From NCBI RefSeq assembly GCF_904066215.1, contig NZ_LR880474.1, forward strand, positions 2,108,001 through 2,172,000: a DNA stretch of 64,000 bases, in the 5' to 3' direction. Of this stretch, positions 16,683-25,498 are shown in pieces. The notes under the pieces are model-generated. The model was not told the DNA's origin. It saw nothing but the letters and a program-made list of their open reading frames with translations, and did no database searches. Position numbers and translations under genes: made by a program. Positions within the stretch are counted from its first letter, which is position 1, and every line of letters begins with the position of its first letter. The DNA is from Microbacterium sp. Nx66 (GTDB lineage: Bacteria > Actinomycetota > Actinomycetes > Actinomycetales > Microbacteriaceae).

Positions 16683-17483
16683 ATGGCACGAGAGAAGAAG
16701 CGCCGTTCGAGCGGTCGTCGCAGCCCACTGGCGGCGGCCGCGCTCATCGGAGCAGGCCTCATGATCACCGGCGCTGTGTACGCGGGTGCGACCGCGGCAT
16801 TCGCCGCCAACGACGCGCCCACGGCATCGACGCAGCTGACGGTCGAGGACGGCGAGAAGCTGTTCACGGCCAACTGCGCCACCTGCCACGGCCTCGACCT
16901 GGAGGGCACCCCCAACGGCCCGAGCCTCTACGGCGTCGGCGAGCTCGCGGTCGAGTTCCAGGTGTCGACCGGCCGTATGCCGCTGCAGATGCAGGGACCG
17001 CAGGCCCCCCAGAAGGAGCCGCAGTTCACCGAGGAGCAGATCCTCGCGATGGCGGCCTACGTGCAGTCCGAGGCCCCCGGACCGGAGTTCCCCTCCGAGA
17101 AGATCCTCGACGGCGAGGGCGACGTGGCGCACGGCGCCGAGCTCTTCCGCGTCAACTGCGCGATGTGCCACAACGTGGCCGCCGCCGGTGGCGCACTGAC
17201 CGAGGGCAAGTACGCTCCGGCGATCACCGAGACCAGCGCGCTGCACATCTACGCCGCCATGGTCACCGGCCCGCAGAACATGCCGGTCTTCGGCGACATG
17301 AACCTGTCCGACGAGGACAAGCGCGACATCATCTCGGCTCTGCTCTTCCAGCAGCAGTCCGTCCAGATCGGCGGCTTCTCCCTCGGCTCGCTCGGACCGG
17401 TCTCCGAGGGCCTGTTCGTGTGGATCTTCGGTATCGGCGCTCTGGTCGCCATCACCGTGTGGATCACGGCGAAGTCCAACTGA
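16683..17483 (+). CDS. qcrC: Diheme cytochrome c subunit of the bc1 complex
   Basis: A 266-residue membrane-bound cytochrome cc with two c-type heme sites, CATCH (Cys65-His69) and CAMCH (Cys159-His163), flanked by an N-terminal membrane anchor (about residues 18-38) and a C-terminal helix (about 243-262). In Actinobacteria this subunit replaces soluble cytochrome c and passes electrons directly to the aa3 oxidase. GGAG lies upstream of the ATG but at long spacing. The gene is 20 bases after ctaE and 36 before qcrA, in one operon. Confidence 0.96.
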   Translation: MAREKKRRSSGRRSPLAAAALIGAGLMITGAVYAGATAAFAANDAPTASTQLTVEDGEKLFTANCATCHGLDLEGTPNGPSLYGVGELAVEFQVSTGRMPLQMQGPQAPQKEPQFTEEQILAMAAYVQSEAPGPEFPSEKILDGEGDVAHGAELFRVNCAMCHNVAAAGGALTEGKYAPAITETSALHIYAAMVTGPQNMPVFGDMNLSDEDKRDIISALLFQQQSVQIGGFSLGSLGPVSEGLFVWIFGIGALVAITVWITAKSN

Positions 17484-17519
17484 CGCTTATTCATCGAAGA
17501 GGAACGTACGAGGAGCACC

Positions 17520-18596
17520 ATGGCACACGACGACGACTCGCAGGCTCTTGACAGGGCCTACCAGCCCTCTCCGGGGCTGGGTGTCGCAGTCAGCGATCCC
17601 GTGCAGAACCCGGGTCTTCCGCCGCACCGTGAGCGGATGACCGACAAGGACCCGCGCGCCGAGAAGACCGCGGTCCGCACCGTCTACACGCTGTTCTACC
17701 TGTCCCTCGCCGGGAGCATCTGGGCGGTCGCCGCCTACATGCTGTTCCCGATCGAGAGCGGCGCGCTCATCGACATCCGTCAGAACAACCTCTTCATCGG
17801 TCTCGGCATCGCGCTCGCGCTGCTGGCCCTCGGAATCGGTGCCATCCACTGGTCCAAGGCGCTGATGTCCGACAAGGAGTTCATCGAGCACCGCCACCCC
17901 ACCCGGGGCAAGGACTCCACGCGTGAGGCCGCCATCAAGGCGTTCTCCGACGCGAACGAGGAGTCCGGGTTCGGACGCCGCACGATGATCCGCAACTCGC
18001 TGTTCGCCGCGATCGTGGCGTCGATCATCCCCGGCGTGACGCTGTTCCGCGGCCTCGCTCCGCACTCGACGCCGGACGACCCCACCGCGGGCGACCCGGT
18101 CGCGCTGCTGAAGCACACGATGTGGGACGAGGGCATGCGCCTGGTGCGCGACCCGGACGGCACCCCCATCCGCGCAGCGGACGTGACGCTCGGCTCCGCC
18201 TTCCACGTCATCCCCGAGGACCTCGCGGAGCTCGGGCACGACGAGGGCTACCTCGAGGAGAAGGCCAAGGCCATCGTGCTGATGATGCGCCTCCGCCCCG
18301 AGCAGCTCACTGAGGCCGAGGACCGCAAGGACTGGTCCTACGACGGCATCGTCGCCTACTCCAAGGTCTGCACGCACGTCGGCTGCCCCGTCGCGCTGTA
18401 CGAGCAGCAGACCCACCACCTGCTGTGCCCGTGCCACCAGTCGCAGTTCGACGTCACGGACCACGCGAAGGTCATCTTCGGCCCGGCCGCCCGGCCGCTG
18501 CCCCAGCTGCCCATCACCGTGGACGACGAGGGCTACCTCATCGCACGCAGCGACTTCACCGAACCCGTCGGCCCGAGCTTCTGGGAGCGCCATTGA
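17520..18596 (+). CDS. qcrA: Rieske iron-sulfur subunit of the bc1 complex
   Basis: A 358-residue Rieske protein with the cluster motifs CTHVGC (Cys284, His286) and CPCHQS (Cys303, His306) holding a 2Fe-2S cluster. The N-terminal half has three membrane helices (about 55-80, 90-112 and 155-178), the actinobacterial three-helix type rather than the single-helix mitochondrial type. GAGGAG lies a few bases before the ATG. The last four bases (TTGA) overlap the qcrB start. It accepts electrons from menaquinol and passes them to QcrC. Confidence 0.96.
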   Translation: MAHDDDSQALDRAYQPSPGLGVAVSDPVQNPGLPPHRERMTDKDPRAEKTAVRTVYTLFYLSLAGSIWAVAAYMLFPIESGALIDIRQNNLFIGLGIALALLALGIGAIHWSKALMSDKEFIEHRHPTRGKDSTREAAIKAFSDANEESGFGRRTMIRNSLFAAIVASIIPGVTLFRGLAPHSTPDDPTAGDPVALLKHTMWDEGMRLVRDPDGTPIRAADVTLGSAFHVIPEDLAELGHDEGYLEEKAKAIVLMMRLRPEQLTEAEDRKDWSYDGIVAYSKVCTHVGCPVALYEQQTHHLLCPCHQSQFDVTDHAKVIFGPAARPLPQLPITVDDEGYLIARSDFTEPVGPSFWERH

Positions 18597-20407
18597 GCAC
18601 CGCAACGCTGTCCAAGGACGAGAAGGACACCAAGGCGCCTCTCGGCGGCCGTTTCGTCGGCGCCGCGTCGAATTACATCGATGAGCGCACCAGCCTCTCG
18701 GGCTTCGTCAAGGAGCTCGGTCGCAAGATCTTCCCCGACCATTGGTCGTTCATGCTCGGTGAGATCGCGCTCTGGAGCTTCGTCGTCGTGTTCCTGTCCG
18801 GAACCTTCCTGACGTTCTTCTTCCAGGCCTCCATGGTGGAGACCCACTACACCGGCGCGTACGCCCCCATGCGCGGCATCGCGATGTCGTCGGCCCTCGA
18901 GTCGACGCTGCACATCTCGTTCGACCTCCGCGGCGGTCTGCTGGTCCGCCAGATCCACCACTGGGCCGCGCTGGTGTTCATCGCCGGCATCGGTGTGCAC
19001 ATGCTCCGCGTGTTCTTCACGGGTGCGTTCCGCAAGCCGCGCGAGCTCAACTGGGTGATCGGCTTCGTGCTGTTCATCCTCGCGATGGCGGAGGGCTTCA
19101 CCGGCTACTCGCTCCCCGACGACCTGCTCTCGGGTAACGGCCTCCGGATCATCGACGGCATGATCAAGGGTCTCCCGCTGATCGGCACCTGGACCTCGTT
19201 CCTCCTCTTCGGCGGCGAGTTCCCCGGTACCGACATCGTCGGACGCCTGTACACGCTGCACATCCTGCTGCTGCCGATGCTGGTCATCGCCTTCATCGCC
19301 GTGCACCTGATGCTCATGATCATCAACAAGCACACGCAGTTCGCCGGCCCCGGCCGGACGAACGACAACGTCGTGGGCTACCCGATGATGCCGGTCTACA
19401 TGTCCAAGATGGGCGGCTACCTGTTCATCGTCTTCGGCACCATCGTGCTGATCGCGACGTTCTTCCAGATCAACCCGATCTGGAACTACGGACCGTACGA
19501 CCCCTCCCCCGTCTCGGCGGGTACGCAGCCCGACTGGTACATCGGCTTCGCAGACGGCGCGCTCCGTCTGGCGCCGTCGAACTGGGACATCGTGTTCCTC
19601 GACCACACCTGGTCGTTCGGCATCCTGGCCCCGGTCGCCGTGCTCGGCCTGTTCATCGTCATCGTCGCGATCTACCCCTTCATCGAGGCGTGGGTCACCG
19701 GTGACAAGCGTGAGCACCACATCGCCCAGCGCCCGCGCAACGCGGCCACCCGCACCGCGATCGGCGTCGCCGGCGTCATCTTCTACGCGGTCCTGTGGGC
19801 GGCGGCCTCTTCCGACCTCATCGCGACGCACTTCATGCTCACCATGGAGGGCGTGATCCACACGCTGCAGGCGCTGCTGTTCCTCGGCCCGATCATCGGC
19901 TACTTCGTCACGAAGCGCATCTGCATCGCGCTCCAGAAGAAGGACCGCGAGATCGTCCTGCACGGCTTCGAGTCGGGCCGCATCGTGCGTCTCCCCGGCG
20001 GCGAGTTCATCGAGGTGCACCAGCCGGTCGACAAGTATGACCGCTGGAAGCTCATCGACATCGACGGTTACGAGCCGCTCGTCGTCCGTCCGAACGCGAA
20101 GGGCCGCATCCCGTGGACGGAGAACCTCCGCTCGGCGATGTCGCGTTGGTTCTTCGAGGATCGCCTCGCCCCGCTCACGCAGGCCGAGATCGATGCCGCG
20201 GACGCTCACCAGCACCACGTCACCGAGGGCAACGAGGCGGCGGAGGTCGCAGAGATCCAGGGCGCTCATGAGCGTGCCGGCTTCCCCGACGCCCCGCTCA
20301 CTGTCGACGAGACGCACGTCGATGAGACTCCGAACACGCCCAGCACGGTGATCTCCACCGAGCCGGTCAAGAAGCCTCGGAAGAAGAAGTCGGAGGACGA
20401 CGAGTAA
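18593..20407 (+). CDS. qcrB: Cytochrome b subunit of the bc1 complex
   Basis: Di-heme cytochrome b of 604 residues, the menaquinol-oxidising membrane subunit. HISFDLRGGLLVRQIHHWAA, GFTGYSLPDD and GNGLRI are quinone- and heme-site segments. The C-terminal extension of about 130 residues after the last helix, ending in a lysine-rich tail (KKPRKKKSED), is typical of Actinobacteria. I assign the start to TTG at 18593 (MSTATLSKDEKD), overlapping the qcrA stop as TTGA, because the conserved N-terminus begins there. The frame is open further upstream inside qcrA, but that part is not QcrB-like. A strong terminator follows at 20425. Confidence 0.95.
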   Translation: MSTATLSKDEKDTKAPLGGRFVGAASNYIDERTSLSGFVKELGRKIFPDHWSFMLGEIALWSFVVVFLSGTFLTFFFQASMVETHYTGAYAPMRGIAMSSALESTLHISFDLRGGLLVRQIHHWAALVFIAGIGVHMLRVFFTGAFRKPRELNWVIGFVLFILAMAEGFTGYSLPDDLLSGNGLRIIDGMIKGLPLIGTWTSFLLFGGEFPGTDIVGRLYTLHILLLPMLVIAFIAVHLMLMIINKHTQFAGPGRTNDNVVGYPMMPVYMSKMGGYLFIVFGTIVLIATFFQINPIWNYGPYDPSPVSAGTQPDWYIGFADGALRLAPSNWDIVFLDHTWSFGILAPVAVLGLFIVIVAIYPFIEAWVTGDKREHHIAQRPRNAATRTAIGVAGVIFYAVLWAAASSDLIATHFMLTMEGVIHTLQALLFLGPIIGYFVTKRICIALQKKDREIVLHGFESGRIVRLPGGEFIEVHQPVDKYDRWKLIDIDGYEPLVVRPNAKGRIPWTENLRSAMSRWFFEDRLAPLTQAEIDAADAHQHHVTEGNEAAEVAEIQGAHERAGFPDAPLTVDETHVDETPNTPSTVISTEPVKKPRKKKSEDDE

Positions 20408-20424
20408 TCGTCACCCCCCCTCGT

Positions 20425-20454
20425 GAAGGCCCCGTCCGCTCGGACGGGGCCTTC
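20425..20454 (+). terminator. Terminator after qcrB
   Basis: A perfect 14-bp stem, GAAGGCCCCGTCCG with CGGACGGGGCCTTC and a two-base loop. It ends the ctaE-qcrCAB operon 17 bases beyond the stop. Confidence 0.85.
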
Positions 20455-20485
20455 GTCGTCTTCGCCCCGATGAGAGGATCGAATC

Positions 20486-20773
20486 ATGTCATCCGTCGTC
20501 CGTCTCCTCCACGCACCCCAGCTCGCCGATGCCCCCGACGCCTATGCAGCCACCGCACCCGCGGACGCCCGTCTCGTCTTCCTCGCCGGAGCCTGCCCCC
20601 TCGAGGATGACGGCACGGCCACGGCTCCGGGCGACGACGCAGCGCGGGCCGCGCGGTGCGTGGAGACCGTGGAGCAGGCTCTCCAGGCCGCCGGCGCCAC
20701 CCTGATGGATGTCATCAGCACGCGGGTCCTGGTGGCCTCTTCCGCGCAGCGCGAGCTCGTCACCGCCCGATGA
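20486..20773 (+). CDS. Short RidA-family protein, probably truncated
   Basis: A 95-residue protein with the RidA (YjgF) N-terminal half: [46 protein letters not shown]. Full RidA proteins are about 125-155 residues and continue with a conserved C-terminal strand holding the active-site arginine and glutamate. Here the frame stops at RELVTAR, four bases into the next gene (ATGA overlap with the GNAT start). The missing C-terminal third should prevent normal enamine deaminase activity, so this may be a decaying gene or a repurposed small subunit. GAGGAT at 20474-20479 is six bases before the ATG. Confidence 0.65.
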   Translation: MSSVVRLLHAPQLADAPDAYAATAPADARLVFLAGACPLEDDGTATAPGDDAARAARCVETVEQALQAAGATLMDVISTRVLVASSAQRELVTAR

Positions 20774-21297
20774 GGCCACTCATCCGGTTCGCGACCGCCG
20801 CCGACCACGTCGTTCTCGAAGAACTCGAGCGCGCCGCCGACCTCATCCTGATCGAGCATTTCGGGGCGCGGTCGTGGCCACCCCCCACCTCGAACGAGGA
20901 ACGCCAGGATGCCCCGGGGTTCGTCCTTGTGGCGGCTCTCCCCTCCCCCGCCGACGAGCATGCCGGCGATCCCGCGACGCCCGTCGGCTTCGCGCACGTC
21001 CTCGAGGTGGACGGGGAGGCGCACCTGGAGCAGCTCTCCGTGCGCCCGGAGCACGCCCGCCGCGGCGTCGGACGCGCGCTGGTGGTGGCCGCTCAGGAGG
21101 AGGCGCGACGTCGAGGCCATCGGCGCCTCACCTTGCGCACCTACGCGGACGTGCCGTGGAACGCCCCCTTCTACGCCCGGTGCGGCTTCGAGGAGTCCGC
21201 GCCGGACACCGACTTCCTGCGCGCGCTCGTCGGCGTCGAAGAACGGCTGAACCTCTCCGTCCACGGCCGACGGATCCAGATGACCGCACCGCTCTGA
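20770..21297 (+). CDS. GNAT-family N-acetyltransferase
   Basis: A 175-residue acetyltransferase with the acetyl-CoA site [19 protein letters not shown] (motif A, R-x-x-G-x-G/A), followed by [23 protein letters not shown] (motif B; quoted in part as [12 protein letters not shown]). Substrate unknown. The ATG at 20770 overlaps the stop of the RidA-like gene by four bases, so the pair is co-translated. This fits a deletion that joined the two, or a functional pairing. An upstream in-frame start would lie within the RidA-like gene and is not needed for the fold. Confidence 0.8.
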   Translation: MRPLIRFATAADHVVLEELERAADLILIEHFGARSWPPPTSNEERQDAPGFVLVAALPSPADEHAGDPATPVGFAHVLEVDGEAHLEQLSVRPEHARRGVGRALVVAAQEEARRRGHRRLTLRTYADVPWNAPFYARCGFEESAPDTDFLRALVGVEERLNLSVHGRRIQMTAPL

Positions 21298-21362
21298 GGA
21301 GGATCGGCAGGATTCGTGCGATGCGCGACGGGAACACTCATCCGTGCGACGCCCACGTTCCG

Positions 21363-21368
21363 TAATCT
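21363..21368 (+). promoter_or_regulatory. -10 hexamer for the leaderless rhodanese transcript
   Basis: TAATCT ends seven bases before the ATG at 21375, with no ribosome binding site between. Confidence 0.5.
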
Positions 21369-21374
21369 GAACTC

Positions 21375-21794
21375 ATGATCGACCGTGCCGACTACTTCGC
21401 TGCCCGCCTCGCCTATGAGACCGACCCGAGCGACGTCCATGCTGATCGCGCCGCTGGCCGCCCCCTCGTCGTGGTCGACGTGCGCTCGACCGAAGCATGG
21501 GCTCAAGGGCGCGTCGCCGGAGCCGTCCACATGCACCACAGCGAGATCGCGGACAGGGCGCCGCGAGAGATCCCCCGCGACGCCGACGTGGTCGTGTACT
21601 GCTGGAGCCCGGGGTGCAACGGTGGTGTGCGCGGTGCGCTCGAGTTCGCGCGCCTCGGCTATCGCGTGCGCGAGATGATCGGCGGCTTCGAGTACTGGGT
21701 CCGCGAGGGGTACCCCGTCGAAGACGCCGACGGCGTGCACCATCGCCCGATCGACCCGCTCACCGGCATCCCCCGGATCCGTACCCGGGCTTGA
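21375..21794 (+). CDS. Rhodanese-like domain protein
   Basis: A single-domain sulfurtransferase of 139 residues. VVVDVRSTEAWAQGRVAGAVH is the N-terminal rhodanese signature (first part VVVDVRSTEAW), and VVVYCWSPGCNGG is the active-site loop with candidate persulfide cysteine Cys76 and a second cysteine Cys81. The GYRVREMIGGFEYWVREGYP segment is the standard C-terminal part. The loop CWSPGCNG differs from the common C-x-x-G-x-R form. Substrate unknown. It lies alone between the GNAT gene and a bidirectional terminator. Confidence 0.85.
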   Translation: MIDRADYFAARLAYETDPSDVHADRAAGRPLVVVDVRSTEAWAQGRVAGAVHMHHSEIADRAPREIPRDADVVVYCWSPGCNGGVRGALEFARLGYRVREMIGGFEYWVREGYPVEDADGVHHRPIDPLTGIPRIRTRA

Positions 21795-21810
21795 CCACGG
21801 CACCCAAACG

Positions 21811-21844
21811 AGGAAGGCCCCCGGAGTGATCCGGGGGCCTTCCT
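21811..21844. terminator. Bidirectional terminator
   Basis: A perfect 15-bp stem, AGGAAGGCCCCCGGA with TCCGGGGGCCTTCCT and a GTGA loop. It serves both the rhodanese gene and the facing ctaC-ctaD-ctaF operon. Confidence 0.85.
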
Positions 21845-21858
21845 TCGTGTGCGGGGAC

Positions 21859-22293
21859 TCAGCGGGCGAAGTTGCCGCGGTAGTACTCGTAGACCCAGCC
21901 GACGATGGCGACCACGAAGATGGCCAGACCGATCGGGAGGAGGAAGTGCCCGACCGCGAGGCCCACGACGAACACGCCGGCCGATGCCGCGAGGACCAGC
22001 GGCCACCAGGACCACGGGCTGAACTCGCCGAGCTCGGGGTCGCCGTCGTCGATGTCCGACGTGAGGATGTCCTCAGGCAGCTCGCCGTTCTGCGCCTTGT
22101 GCGTCCGGTCCAGGTAGAACGCGACCATGGCGCCCATGAAGGCCGAGAAGAACAGGGCGACCGTGCCGACCCACTCGATCTGGTTCACGAGCGGAAGGCC
22201 GGGGTGAGCCAGGATGTTCCAGCCGGTGTAGACGACGCCGACGAGGGCGAAGAACGCGGTCAGGACCCACCAGATGATGACGTTGTCGCGCAT
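21859..22293 (-). CDS. ctaF: Actinobacterial cytochrome c oxidase subunit IV
   Basis: A 144-residue membrane protein with four hydrophobic helices (about 5-25, 38-60, 95-112 and 115-135), matching the small CtaF subunit that stabilises the aa3 oxidase in Actinobacteria. Conserved pieces include FFSAFMGAMVAFYLDRTH and FSPWSWWPLVLA. It is the last gene of ctaC-ctaD-ctaF: ctaD ends three bases before its start. Its stop is 15 bases from the terminator hairpin. Confidence 0.92.
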   Translation of the reverse strand: MRDNVIIWWVLTAFFALVGVVYTGWNILAHPGLPLVNQIEWVGTVALFFSAFMGAMVAFYLDRTHKAQNGELPEDILTSDIDDGDPELGEFSPWSWWPLVLAASAGVFVVGLAVGHFLLPIGLAIFVVAIVGWVYEYYRGNFAR

Positions 22294-22296
22294 GAC

Positions 22297-24030
22297 TCAG
22301 TGGCCCTCTCGCTCGCCGGGTGCGGTGGTCGCGAACTCCGCGGCCTCCGGGTGGTTCAGGTCGAAGGCCGGACGCTCGCTGCGGATGCGCGGGATCGACG
22401 TGAAGTTGTGCCGCGGCGGCGGGCACGAGGTGGCCCACTCGAGCGAGGCGCCGTAACCCCACGGGTCGTTCACCGTGACCTTGGGCGCCTTGCGTGCCGT
22501 GATCCAGACGTTCAGGAAGAACGGCAGCATCGAGGCACCGAGGATGATCGCGCCGATCGTCGAGACCTGGTTCTGCCAGGTCCAACCGTCCGCCGCGGAG
22601 TAATCCGCGTAGCGCCGGACCATGCCGTCGACACCGAGCCAGTGCTGGATGAGGAAGGTCATGTGGAAGCCCACGAACAGCATCCAGAAGTGCACGTAGC
22701 CGAGGCGCTCGTTGAGCATGCGGCCCGTCCACTTCGGCCACCAGAAGTAGAAGCCGGCGAACATGGCGAACACCACCGTGCCGAACACCACGTAGTGGAA
22801 GTGCGCCACGACGAAGTACGAGTCGCTGAGGTGGAAGTCGAGCGGCGGGGCCGCGAGGATCACACCGGTGAGACCACCGAAGACGAACGAGACGAGGAAG
22901 CCCAGTGCGAACACCATCGGCGTCTCGAAAGTCACCGAACCTCGCCAGAGCGTGCCGATCCAGTTGAAGATCTTCACACCCGTCGGCACCGCGATGAGCA
23001 TCGTCATCAGGGCGAAGAACGGCAGGAGCACCGAGCCGGTGACGTACATGTGGTGCGCCCACACGGCCACGGACAGCGCGGCGATGGCGATCGTCGCGTA
23101 GACGAGGGTCTTGTATCCGAAGATCGGCTTGCGGCTGAACACCGGGAAGATCTCGGAGACGATGCCGAAGAACGGCAGCGCGATGATGTAGACCTCGGGG
23201 TGGCCGAAGAACCAGAACAGGTGCTGCCAGAGCAGGACTCCGCCGTTCTGCGGATCGTAGATGTGGGCACCGAGCACACGGTCGGCGGCGGCGGCGAAGA
23301 TCGCCGCGGCCAGGACCGGGAAGGCCATCAGGATCAGCAGGCTGGTGATGAGCGTGTTCCAGCTGAAGATCGGCATGCGCCACATCGTCATGCCGGGCGC
23401 GCGCATCGTGATGATCGTCGTGATGAAGTTCACTGCACCGAGGATCGTGCCGAAGCCCGAGATGCCGAGACCGAGCATCCACAGGTTTCCGCCCGCTCCT
23501 GGCGAGAACGACGCGTTGGCCAACGGCTGATAGGCGAACCACCCGAACGAGGCCGCACCCTGCGGGGTGAGGAAGCCGGCGACCGCGATGGTCGAGCCGA
23601 ACAGGAACAGCCAGAACGCGAAGGCGTTCAGACGCGGGAAGGCGACGTCCGGAGCACCGATCTGCAGCGGCAGGATCGCGTTGGCGAAGCCGGCGAACAG
23701 CGGCGTCGCGAACATCAGCAGCATGATCGTGCCGTGCATCGTGAACAGCTGGTTGTACTGCTCCTTCGTCGGGACGATCTGCATCCCCGGCGCGAAGAGC
23801 TCAGCACGGATGACAAGCGCCATCACGCCACCGAGGAGGAAGAACATCACCGAGGCGATGAGGTACATGTACCCGATCGTCTTGTGGTCAGTGGAGGTGA
23901 TCCACTTGACGACGATGTTGCCCTTCTGCTCCACACGCGAGGAGCTCATCAGAGCGGCCTGACGCGCGGGCAGGGTGGTGGGACGGGAGCGGGGTGCCTC
24001 GTCGGTGCGAGGAGCTTCAGTGGTCGACAT
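22297..24030 (-). CDS. ctaD: Cytochrome c oxidase subunit I
   Basis: Catalytic subunit (577 residues) of the aa3-type terminal oxidase, with about twelve helices. It holds heme a, heme a3 and Cu[21 protein letters not shown] gives one heme a histidine, [15 protein letters not shown] has the CuB His with the cross-linked Tyr, and [21 protein letters not shown] (quoted part [10 protein letters not shown]) has the a3 and heme a histidines. Proton-channel residues [17 protein letters not shown] are present. It lies three bases after ctaC and three before ctaF in one operon. Confidence 0.97.
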   Translation of the reverse strand: MSTTEAPRTDEAPRSRPTTLPARQAALMSSSRVEQKGNIVVKWITSTDHKTIGYMYLIASVMFFLLGGVMALVIRAELFAPGMQIVPTKEQYNQLFTMHGTIMLLMFATPLFAGFANAILPLQIGAPDVAFPRLNAFAFWLFLFGSTIAVAGFLTPQGAASFGWFAYQPLANASFSPGAGGNLWMLGLGISGFGTILGAVNFITTIITMRAPGMTMWRMPIFSWNTLITSLLILMAFPVLAAAIFAAAADRVLGAHIYDPQNGGVLLWQHLFWFFGHPEVYIIALPFFGIVSEIFPVFSRKPIFGYKTLVYATIAIAALSVAVWAHHMYVTGSVLLPFFALMTMLIAVPTGVKIFNWIGTLWRGSVTFETPMVFALGFLVSFVFGGLTGVILAAPPLDFHLSDSYFVVAHFHYVVFGTVVFAMFAGFYFWWPKWTGRMLNERLGYVHFWMLFVGFHMTFLIQHWLGVDGMVRRYADYSAADGWTWQNQVSTIGAIILGASMLPFFLNVWITARKAPKVTVNDPWGYGASLEWATSCPPPRHNFTSIPRIRSERPAFDLNHPEAAEFATTAPGEREGH

Positions 24031-24033
24031 GGC

Positions 24034-24930
24034 TTACTCCTCTCCTTCCTCGGTTTCGGTCTTCCCGGAGGTGCCGGGGAGGTTCGAGAGACGGTCGTAC
24101 GCGTCGGTGATGTCCCCGGTGTTGCCCTCTTCCTCGAGGGACTCGAGGTAGGCGTCGTACTCGTCCTGCGAGACGACCTTCACGTTGAAGAGCATCATCG
24201 AGTGGTACTCGCCGCAGAGCTCGGCGCACTTGCCGGCGTACTCGCCCTCGCGGGTGGGGATGAAGGACCAGGAGTTGTCCTTCCCGATGAACATGTCCTT
24301 CTTGTAGAGGAAGTCGATGATCCAGAAGGAGTGGATGACATCGCGCGACTGGAGGTTGATCGTGACCTTCTGGTCGACCGGGAGCACCAGCGTCGGCAGC
24401 TCGGACTGGTCGATGTTGCCTGCCGCGTCCGGCTGGGCCTGGATGCCCATCGTCCAGACGGTGTCCTCTTCGGTCTCACCGTTGTACTGGAAGTCCCATG
24501 CCCACTGCTTGGCGATCGCGGTGATCTCGACGTCGGGGTCATCCCACTTCGTCTCGATCTCGGTCTGATCGCGAGCCGTGAAGAAGAACATGCCGAGCAC
24601 GAGGATGAGCGGCACGATCGTGTAGAAGATCTCGATCGGCATGTTGTAGCGCATCTGCACCGGGAGGCCGGTCTGGCCCTTGCGCCGGCGGTACGCGATC
24701 GCAGCCCAGGCCATGAGGCTCCAGGTGACGACGCCGACCGCGAGGAGAACGATCCAGGAGTTCACCCAGAGGGACGAGACGCGCTCCGTCTGGTTGGTTG
24801 CTGCCGGACCACCGTCCACGAAGCCCGGAAGAAAGCCGTTCAGCTCGGTGGGAGTACATCCCGCCAGAGCCACAGCTGCCACAACTCCCACAGGGAGTGC
24901 GGCCCAACGAAGGCGGCGTTTCGAGGGCAC
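24034..24930 (-). CDS. ctaC: Cytochrome c oxidase subunit II
   Basis: Subunit II (298 residues) carries the CuA centre that receives electrons from QcrC. It is a lipoprotein-type precursor (lipobox VALAGC) with two membrane helices and then the cupredoxin domain containing CAELCGEYHSMM, the CuA ligand loop (two Cys, His, Met), and VIHSFWIIDF. I choose GTG at 24930 rather than the ATG at 24966: GAAAGGTG sits about six bases upstream of the GTG, and the product begins with a proper signal sequence (MPSKRRLRWAALPVG). TAGACT at 24966-24971 is a likely -10 for this operon. Confidence 0.94.
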   Translation of the reverse strand: MPSKRRLRWAALPVGVVAAVALAGCTPTELNGFLPGFVDGGPAATNQTERVSSLWVNSWIVLLAVGVVTWSLMAWAAIAYRRRKGQTGLPVQMRYNMPIEIFYTIVPLILVLGMFFFTARDQTEIETKWDDPDVEITAIAKQWAWDFQYNGETEEDTVWTMGIQAQPDAAGNIDQSELPTLVLPVDQKVTINLQSRDVIHSFWIIDFLYKKDMFIGKDNSWSFIPTREGEYAGKCAELCGEYHSMMLFNVKVVSQDEYDAYLESLEEEGNTGDITDAYDRLSNLPGTSGKTETEEGEE

Positions 24931-24965
24931 GATGCACCTTTCAGATCGCGGACAAGGCATGTTCA

Positions 24966-24971
24966 AGTCTA
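24966..24971 (-). promoter_or_regulatory. -10 hexamer of the ctaC-ctaD-ctaF operon
   Basis: TAGACT on the minus strand predicts a transcript start about 29 nt before the GTG at 24930. This fits the ribosome binding site GAAAGGTG and supports the GTG start. Confidence 0.45.
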
Positions 24972-25018
24972 GAGCAACCTCACACCTGATTCATGCCAAC
25001 CATGCAGGTTGAGAAGCG

Positions 25019-25055
25019 GAACGGCCGCCGTCACGCGAGGTGACGACGGCCGTTC
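25019..25055 (-). terminator. Terminator after the erpA-type gene
   Basis: Arms GAACGGCCGCCGTCAC and GTGACGACGGCCGTTC (one mismatch), with loop GCGAG, 14 bases past the stop. Confidence 0.8.
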
Positions 25056-25069
25056 GCGGGAAGAACGTG

Positions 25070-25432
25070 TCAGTGGAAGCTGTCGCCGCAGGCGCAGCTG
25101 CCCGCCGCGTTCGGGTTGTCGATCGTGAAGCCCTGCTCCGAGATGGTGTCCTTGAAGTCGATCGAGGCGCCGTCGAGGTAGGGAACGCTCATGTTGTCGA
25201 CGATGACCTCGACGCCGTCGAAGTCGACCGTCTCGTCACCCTCGAGGAAACGCTCGTCGAAGTAGAGCTGGTAGATCAGGCCCGAGCAGCCGCCGGGCTG
25301 CACGGCGACGCGCAGACGCAGGTCGTCGCGGCCCTCCTGCTCCAGGAGGTTCTTCACCTTCGTGGCGGCGGCGTCCGTCAGCTTGACGCCGTGTGCGCTG
25401 GTGGTCTCTGCGGACAGGATGGTGTCGCTCAT
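25070..25432 (-). CDS. erpA: A-type iron-sulfur carrier protein (ErpA-like)
   Basis: A 120-residue A-type Fe-S carrier with the three invariant cysteines: one in VQPGGCSGL and two in the C-terminal GSCACGDSF. It receives clusters from the SUF scaffold and hands them to apo-enzymes. Its place next to the respiratory oxidase genes fits Fe-S supply to the Rieske protein. AGGAG lies five bases before the ATG at 25432, and TAGAAT at 25472-25477 is a good -10. An upstream in-frame ATG at 25444 would add only four residues. Confidence 0.92.
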   Translation of the reverse strand: MSDTILSAETTSAHGVKLTDAAATKVKNLLEQEGRDDLRLRVAVQPGGCSGLIYQLYFDERFLEGDETVDFDGVEVIVDNMSVPYLDGASIDFKDTISEQGFTIDNPNAAGSCACGDSFH

Positions 25433-25471
25433 GTCGCTCCTCATGACGGGCCGGGTACGGGCTCTTGGACG

Positions 25472-25477
25472 ATTCTA
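25472..25477 (-). promoter_or_regulatory. -10 hexamer of the erpA-type gene
   Basis: TAGAAT on the minus strand (five of six to TATAAT), about 40 bases before the start codon, in a leadered arrangement with a good ribosome binding site. Confidence 0.5.
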
Positions 25478-25498
25478 CCGCCGGTGGGGACGGAAGGC

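Noticed and set aside
18533..20317. Minus-strand open frame opposite qcrB
   Set aside because: Antisense to the cytochrome b gene with charged low-complexity sequence; not a gene.
21826..24972. Plus-strand open frame of over 1000 codons opposite ctaC, ctaD and ctaF
   Set aside because: It is antisense to three certain oxidase genes, is rich in Arg, Asp, His and Glu with low complexity, and has no recognisable domain. Such frames arise from high GC at third codon positions.
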